15,494 nucleotides of DNA, taken from contig PAAB01000020.1 of the NCBI GenBank assembly GCA_002591705.1, positions 37,620 through 53,113 on the forward strand, read 5' to 3'. The position numbers were made by a program, and so were the translations under genes. Position 1 is the first letter of the stretch, and every line of letters begins with the position of its first letter. Below the pieces are notes generated by a model. It saw nothing but the letters and a program-made list of their open reading frames with translations. It did not search any database and was not told the origin of the DNA. Positions 10,492-15,494 of this stretch are shown in pieces. This stretch comes from Phycisphaerae bacterium. Its GTDB lineage: Bacteria > Planctomycetota > Phycisphaerae > Phycisphaerales > SM1A02.

Positions 10492-10520
10492 TTGCACAGT
10501 TCGCCCGGACTCGTCATCAT
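10492..10520 (+). promoter_or_regulatory. Possible scoA promoter
   Basis: TTGCAC (10492-10497) and CATCAT (10515-10520) are separated by 17 nt; they match the consensus at three and four of six positions. The -10 ends 6 nt before the ATG at 10527, the same short spacing as at pdxA and the left-edge gene. There is no Shine-Dalgarno sequence. Confidence 0.35.
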
Positions 10521-10526
10521 CCGTCC

Positions 10527-11225
10527 ATGAAGGAAAAAGTCCAGACATCTCCTGCGGACGCCCTCCGGGACGTGGTCCGCGACGGCATGACCATCGCCGT
10601 CGGAGGCTTCGGCCTCTGCGGCATCCCCGAGCAACTGATCATCGCCCTGCGCGACAGCGGCGTGAAGGACCTGACGGTGGTCTCCAACAATGCCGGGGTC
10701 GACGACTGGGGCCTGGGCCTGCTCCTGCAGACCCGCCAGATTCGAAAGATGATCAGTTCCTACGTCGGTGAGAACGCCGAGTTCGAACGGCAGTTCATGG
10801 CCGACGAGCTCGAACTCGAGTTCACTCCCCAAGGCACCCTCGCCGAACGACTGCGTGCCGGCGGTGCCGGCATCCCCGGCTTCTACACCCGTACCGGAGT
10901 CGGCACCATCGTGGCCGAGGGCAAGGAGAGCAGAACGTTCGATGGCGAGGAATACATCCTCGAACGGGGAATCCGGGCCGATCTCGCTCTGGTCAAGGCG
11001 GATACCGGGGACGAATCGGGCAACCTCGTCTTCAGCAAGACCGCCCGGAACTTCAACCCGATGGTGGCCATGTGCGGGACCCTGACCGTGGCGGAGGTTG
11101 ATCAGCTGGTGCCCACCGGCGACCTCGATCCGGACCGGATCCACACCCCGGGAATCTTCGTGGATCGGATCCTCGAGACGGTCTCCGAGAAGCGGATCGA
11201 GCAACGAACCGTCCTTGCGTCCTAA
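10527..11225 (+). CDS. scoA: 3-oxoacid CoA-transferase subunit A (orphan)
   Basis: Family I CoA-transferases move CoA between succinyl-CoA or acetyl-CoA and a 3-oxoacid such as acetoacetate, in the cytosol, as an A/B heteromer. The 232 residues are the normal length of subunit A. The signature DGMTIAVGGFGLCGIP (19-34), the NNAGVDDWGLGLLL stretch (54-67), GVGT (124-127) and GNLVFSKTARNFNP (165-178) are all present. AtoD and PcaI are equally close subfamilies, so the oxoacid is uncertain. Subunit B, which carries the catalytic glutamate, normally follows directly; here the next gene encodes a secreted protein and no trace of B is seen. The frame could extend upstream to 10488, but the family begins at the ATG at 10527. 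Confidence 0.9.
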   Translation: MKEKVQTSPADALRDVVRDGMTIAVGGFGLCGIPEQLIIALRDSGVKDLTVVSNNAGVDDWGLGLLLQTRQIRKMISSYVGENAEFERQFMADELELEFTPQGTLAERLRAGGAGIPGFYTRTGVGTIVAEGKESRTFDGEEYILERGIRADLALVKADTGDESGNLVFSKTARNFNPMVAMCGTLTVAEVDQLVPTGDLDPDRIHTPGIFVDRILETVSEKRIEQRTVLAS

Positions 11226-11259
11226 CCGGGATCAGGAACGCAATCTTCCGCAAGAAAGC

Positions 11260-11290
11260 GGCCTTGAGAGGCCCAAAAAACCGATTTTGG
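11260..11290. repeat. Two adjoining inverted repeats in an A/T-rich patch
   Basis: GGCCT-TGAG-AGGCC (11260-11273) is followed by CCAAAA-AACCGA-TTTTGG (11273-11290), sharing one base. The patch is unusually A/T-rich for this region. It lies 35 nt after scoA and may be its terminator or part of the control region of the 11403 gene; the first hairpin has A, not T, after it, so it is not a standard plus-strand terminator. The rest of the 177-nt gap (11226-11402) holds only an uncertain 35-codon frame (11299-11406) and a weak TATTCT at 11305-11310. Confidence 0.35.
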
Positions 11291-11391
11291 AAACTGGGAT
11301 GCGATATTCTCCGTGGTGGTGCGTTGAATCTCCGTCCATGCCGCCACCAGACCGGGAAGGACCCGGACGAATCATTGAACGTCACGAACCC

Positions 11392-11395
11392 GAGG
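11392..11395 (+). promoter_or_regulatory. Ribosome binding site of the secreted helical protein gene
   Basis: GAGG lies 7 nt before the ATG at 11403. Unlike the other unit-leading genes, no -10-like hexamer stands just before the start, so this gene probably has a true 5' leader beginning further upstream. Confidence 0.45.
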
Positions 11396-11402
11396 TGCCC
11401 GA

Positions 11403-12764
11403 ATGAAGTCGATGCGTTCCACTCACCATCCGACACGATCACGTTTGCTGGGACTGCTGCTTGCAGTGCTGGGCGGCATGTTCGCCCCCTCTGCTGCCTC
11501 GGCCCAGATCGCCGGCCTGACGGAGGCCATGAAACCGGAATTCTTCACCCGGGATCTCATCATCTTCATCGAGGGGCTCGAGCTGGACGAAACCCAGCAG
11601 ATCATCGTCGAGGCGCTCTTCGAGGACTACGAACTCTCCTTCGAGATCGGCATCGAGAACATGAACGTCGAGATCGAAGCCATCCAGGAGCAGATCGAGG
11701 ATCTCCGCGAGGACCCCCAGAAGGTGCTGGAACTCGTCCTCAAGCCGATTGAACGATGGATGGGCGAACGAGAGACGCTCGGTGACCAGCTCATCGAGAA
11801 CGTCCGTGTCATCCTGGTCTCCGAGCAGGAAGCAAGGTGGATGGAGTTCAACCGAAAGCTCTACATCGAACAGAACTTCAGTCAGGGCCTCCTCTCCGGC
11901 GAGAATCTCAACCTCCACCACATCCTGCGGGACATGGCGATGGATCCGACCACGACCGCGATGATCCAGCCGGCGGTGACGGACTGGTCGATCGACGTGA
12001 TGCAGGCCATGAAGCAGCGCAGCCGACTCGCTCGGGGCCCCCACGCCACGATCATGGAAACCATCAACGCCGCCGACAGCGAGGACGATATCCAGCGAAA
12101 GCTGGAACTGATCGACGCCAGAGTGAAGGTTCGCGAGGCAAACGATCGTGGAATCGAGACCATCGCCTCCGTGCTTCCCGTGGATCGACGCGACACCTTC
12201 ATCCGGAACTCGCTGCTGCGGGCCTATCCCACCGCCTACCGCCGTACGCCGGCCCAGCGGGTCCTGGACGCAGCTGCAGCCAACACGACCTACCCTGAAC
12301 CGCTGCAGGAGGCGATTCGGCAACTCGTATCTGACTACCACGCCGAACTCGACACCTTCAACGCCGACATCCTGCAATCCATCCAGCGAAACGAACCGGA
12401 CCGCGAACGCGAAAAGGTCCGCAATCGTCTGCGGAAGATCAACGGCGAGGAAACCGTGAAGTACGTCTCTCCGACCAAGGAACTGCTTGCCGCCCGCAAG
12501 GAGATGGGCATCCGGTACATCGAACGTCTTCGCGAGCTGATGACCACCGAGCAATTCAACGATCTCGAAGGGGCACGCCGATTCGCACCCCCCACCCCGT
12601 CGGGCATCGTCCCCGGTGCAAACGGCACCGGAGAAACGTTGTCCAACGTGAACAAGGCTTCCCGGGGAATGGCTCCGCAGGGCAAGAAGCCCGGCCAAAA
12701 TCCCAAAGATCTCCCCAGCAACCAGGCTCCCCCGCCGAAGCAAAAGGGCCCCAGACGGGACTGA
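11403..12764 (+). CDS. Secreted, cysteine-free helical protein with internal duplication (function unknown)
   Basis: I do not recognise a named family. The 453 residues begin with a signal peptide: basic start, hydrophobic core LLGLLLAVLGGMFA (15-28), likely cleavage after ASA (32-34). The mature protein is almost wholly helical, has no cysteine, and is very acidic from about 55 to 115. Two copies of a helical unit can be seen: Q66-x5-L-x2-D-Y matches Q302-x5-L-x2-D-Y, and R123-x3-G-x3-IE-x2-R-x5-EQ-x8-R matches the same pattern from R365. The ETQQ and EQ stretches recall the LTxxQ motif of Spy/CpxP periplasmic proteins, a fold-level guess only. The last 60 residues are a basic Pro/Gly/Lys-rich tail. 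It lies 11 nt before the GspE/PilB-type gene, so it is likely co-transcribed and may serve the secretion or pilus apparatus from the periplasm. Confidence 0.75.
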   Translation: MKSMRSTHHPTRSRLLGLLLAVLGGMFAPSAASAQIAGLTEAMKPEFFTRDLIIFIEGLELDETQQIIVEALFEDYELSFEIGIENMNVEIEAIQEQIEDLREDPQKVLELVLKPIERWMGERETLGDQLIENVRVILVSEQEARWMEFNRKLYIEQNFSQGLLSGENLNLHHILRDMAMDPTTTAMIQPAVTDWSIDVMQAMKQRSRLARGPHATIMETINAADSEDDIQRKLELIDARVKVREANDRGIETIASVLPVDRRDTFIRNSLLRAYPTAYRRTPAQRVLDAAAANTTYPEPLQEAIRQLVSDYHAELDTFNADILQSIQRNEPDREREKVRNRLRKINGEETVKYVSPTKELLAARKEMGIRYIERLRELMTTEQFNDLEGARRFAPPTPSGIVPGANGTGETLSNVNKASRGMAPQGKKPGQNPKDLPSNQAPPPKQKGPRRD

Positions 12765-12775
12765 ACAGGCACACC

Positions 12776-14425
<1,650 letters not shown>

Positions 14426-14430
14426 ACCCG

Positions 14431-15494
14431 ATGCCCACGTTCCAGTACCAAAGCATGAGCACCAGCGGCGACCGTCTGAGCGGCGTGATCTCCGCCGCCA
14501 ATCGCGCCGAAGCGGTTCGCTCCCTGCTTCAACGCGGCGAAACTGCAACGAGCATCACCATGACCTCGGACACGGTCGAGCCGGGGGCGATGGAATCGAC
14601 CGGCCGGAACGCGTCCCGCACCGGGCTTCGCCGACCGACGCTCCGCAAGACCGAAATGGCCACCCTCATCCGTGAAATGGCCACGGCCCTGGAAGCGGGC
14701 CTTCCACTCATGCAGGCCTTGCGGACGATCCGCCGACAGGCCACCGGCAAGGGCGCCCCGGTGATCCTCGATCATCTCATCGAACGGGTCGAAGCCGGTG
14801 AGCCGCTCTACAAGGCGGCTCAGGAGTACGGACGCCCGTTCGACGATCTGATCATCGGCATGCTCAGGGCATCCGAAGCCTCCGGACGAACCCACGAAGT
14901 GCTTCACCAGTTGGCGGACCTGCTCGAGCGAAGCGTCGAACTCCGTCGTGAACTGATGAGCGCGGCCTTCTACCCGATGCTCGTGCTGGGGCTCATCCTC
15001 GTCAGCGTGGTCATCCTCGTGACGGTCCTGATCCCGCGACTGATGGGTCCGCTGATCGCCACCGGCAACGTCGCCCTTCCGATGCCCACGCGTGTGATCC
15101 TGGGCATCTCCACCTTCCTGCAGAACTGGTGGCTCGTGCTGGTGATCGTAGCCGTGGTCGCGTGGCTGGCCGGACGGGCGTGGATCGCGAACCCCTCCAA
15201 CCGCATGAAGTTCGACCGCTTCAAGCTGAAGATACCGCTGATCGGCCCGCTGATCCGCGACGTGGCCGTGGCCCGCTTCACCCACACGCTCGGCACGCTC
15301 TGCTCCGCCGGCCTTCCCATTCTGGAGGCATTGCGGATCACGCGGGACACGCTGGGCAACACCGCAATGATGGGAGCCATCGATCTCGTCCAGGGCCAGG
15401 TCGCCGAAGGCAAACCCCTCGCCGATCCGCTCGAACGATCGAAGCTCTTTCCCCCGCTCCTGGTGCAGGTGGTGAATCTGGGCGAACGTTCCGG
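14431..15494 (+). CDS. gspF: Inner-membrane platform protein GspF/PilC, 5' part (runs off right edge)
   Basis: The frame from the ATG at 14431 is open to the window end, 354 codons of an expected roughly 400. It starts MPTFQYQSMSTSGDRLSGVI, the family's typical N-terminus. The first T2SF domain (about 72-200) has MATALEAGLPLMQALRTIRR (86-105) and ends in a membrane segment around 174-194; a second hydrophobic segment lies near 225-248. The second T2SF domain begins FTHTLGTLCSAGLPILEALR (284-303), repeating the first, as known for GspF/PilC. It recruits the ATPase to the membrane and forms the base on which pseudopilin or pilin subunits are stacked. It begins 5 nt after the ATPase stop, so the two are surely one unit. 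The second-domain end and the last membrane segment are outside the window. Confidence 0.94.
   Translation, partial: MPTFQYQSMSTSGDRLSGVISAANRAEAVRSLLQRGETATSITMTSDTVEPGAMESTGRNASRTGLRRPTLRKTEMATLIREMATALEAGLPLMQALRTIRRQATGKGAPVILDHLIERVEAGEPLYKAAQEYGRPFDDLIIGMLRASEASGRTHEVLHQLADLLERSVELRRELMSAAFYPMLVLGLILVSVVILVTVLIPRLMGPLIATGNVALPMPTRVILGISTFLQNWWLVLVIVAVVAWLAGRAWIANPSNRMKFDRFKLKIPLIGPLIRDVAVARFTHTLGTLCSAGLPILEALRITRDTLGNTAMMGAIDLVQGQVAEGKPLADPLERSKLFPPLLVQVVNLGERS

Noticed and set aside
9081..11204. 707-codon minus-strand open frame
   Set aside because: It lies opposite the well-supported permease and CoA-transferase genes, spans the gap between them, and its His/Asp/Arg/Gly-rich composition is typical of a frame antisense to GC-rich genes.

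Overview
The window is a dense, GC-rich bacterial chromosomal segment with no sign of a plasmid, phage, insertion sequence or CRISPR array. The gene set suggests a Gram-negative-type bacterium: DXP-route vitamin B6 synthesis, an alpha2-type glycyl-tRNA synthetase, cobalamin-dependent MetH of the shorter non-enterobacterial subtype, two secreted proteins with signal peptides, and type II secretion/type IV pilus assembly genes. My best guess is a planctomycete-like organism, perhaps Phycisphaerae. That is inferred from overall style and protein character, not from a marker gene, so hold it loosely.

Layout. (1) 1-320, minus: the 5' part of an unrecognised gene that runs off the left edge, divergent from pdxA. 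(2) 373-3597, plus: pdxA (pyridoxal phosphate synthesis), then glyQS (glycyl-tRNA synthetase) and, 5 nt after it, a 203-residue FAD-binding protein that looks like a thioredoxin reductase without its NADPH/CxxC domain. (3) 3610-7152, minus: metH, cobalamin-dependent methionine synthase, convergent with the flavoprotein. (4) 7283-10463, plus: three genes joined by two 4-nt ATGA overlaps, encoding a secreted beta-type protein that may have a LolA-like fold, a NatA/YhaQ-type ABC ATPase and a NatB/YhaP-type ABC-2 permease. (5) 10527-11225, plus: subunit A of a 3-oxoacid CoA-transferase with no subunit B beside it. (6) 11403 to the right edge, plus: a cysteine-free secreted helical protein with an internal duplication, then a GspE/PilB-type ATPase and the start of a GspF/PilC-type platform protein.

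Regulation. Six genes that begin transcription units (the left-edge gene, pdxA, glyQS, metH, the LolA-like gene and scoA) have a -10-like hexamer ending only 6-9 nt before the ATG and no Shine-Dalgarno sequence. The natB-like gene, internal to an operon, has a strong Shine-Dalgarno sequence. This suggests leaderless or nearly leaderless mRNAs for the first genes of units. The metH promoter is the best formed, and two inverted repeats lie on and next to it.

The most interesting items are the leaderless-promoter pattern, the duplicated secreted protein at the head of the secretion/pilus cluster, the palindromes at metH, the coupled secreted-protein/ABC-2 exporter operon, the minimal flavoprotein and the orphan CoA-transferase subunit. 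I saw no wholly new defence or mobile system. All gaps between genes are under 180 nt.
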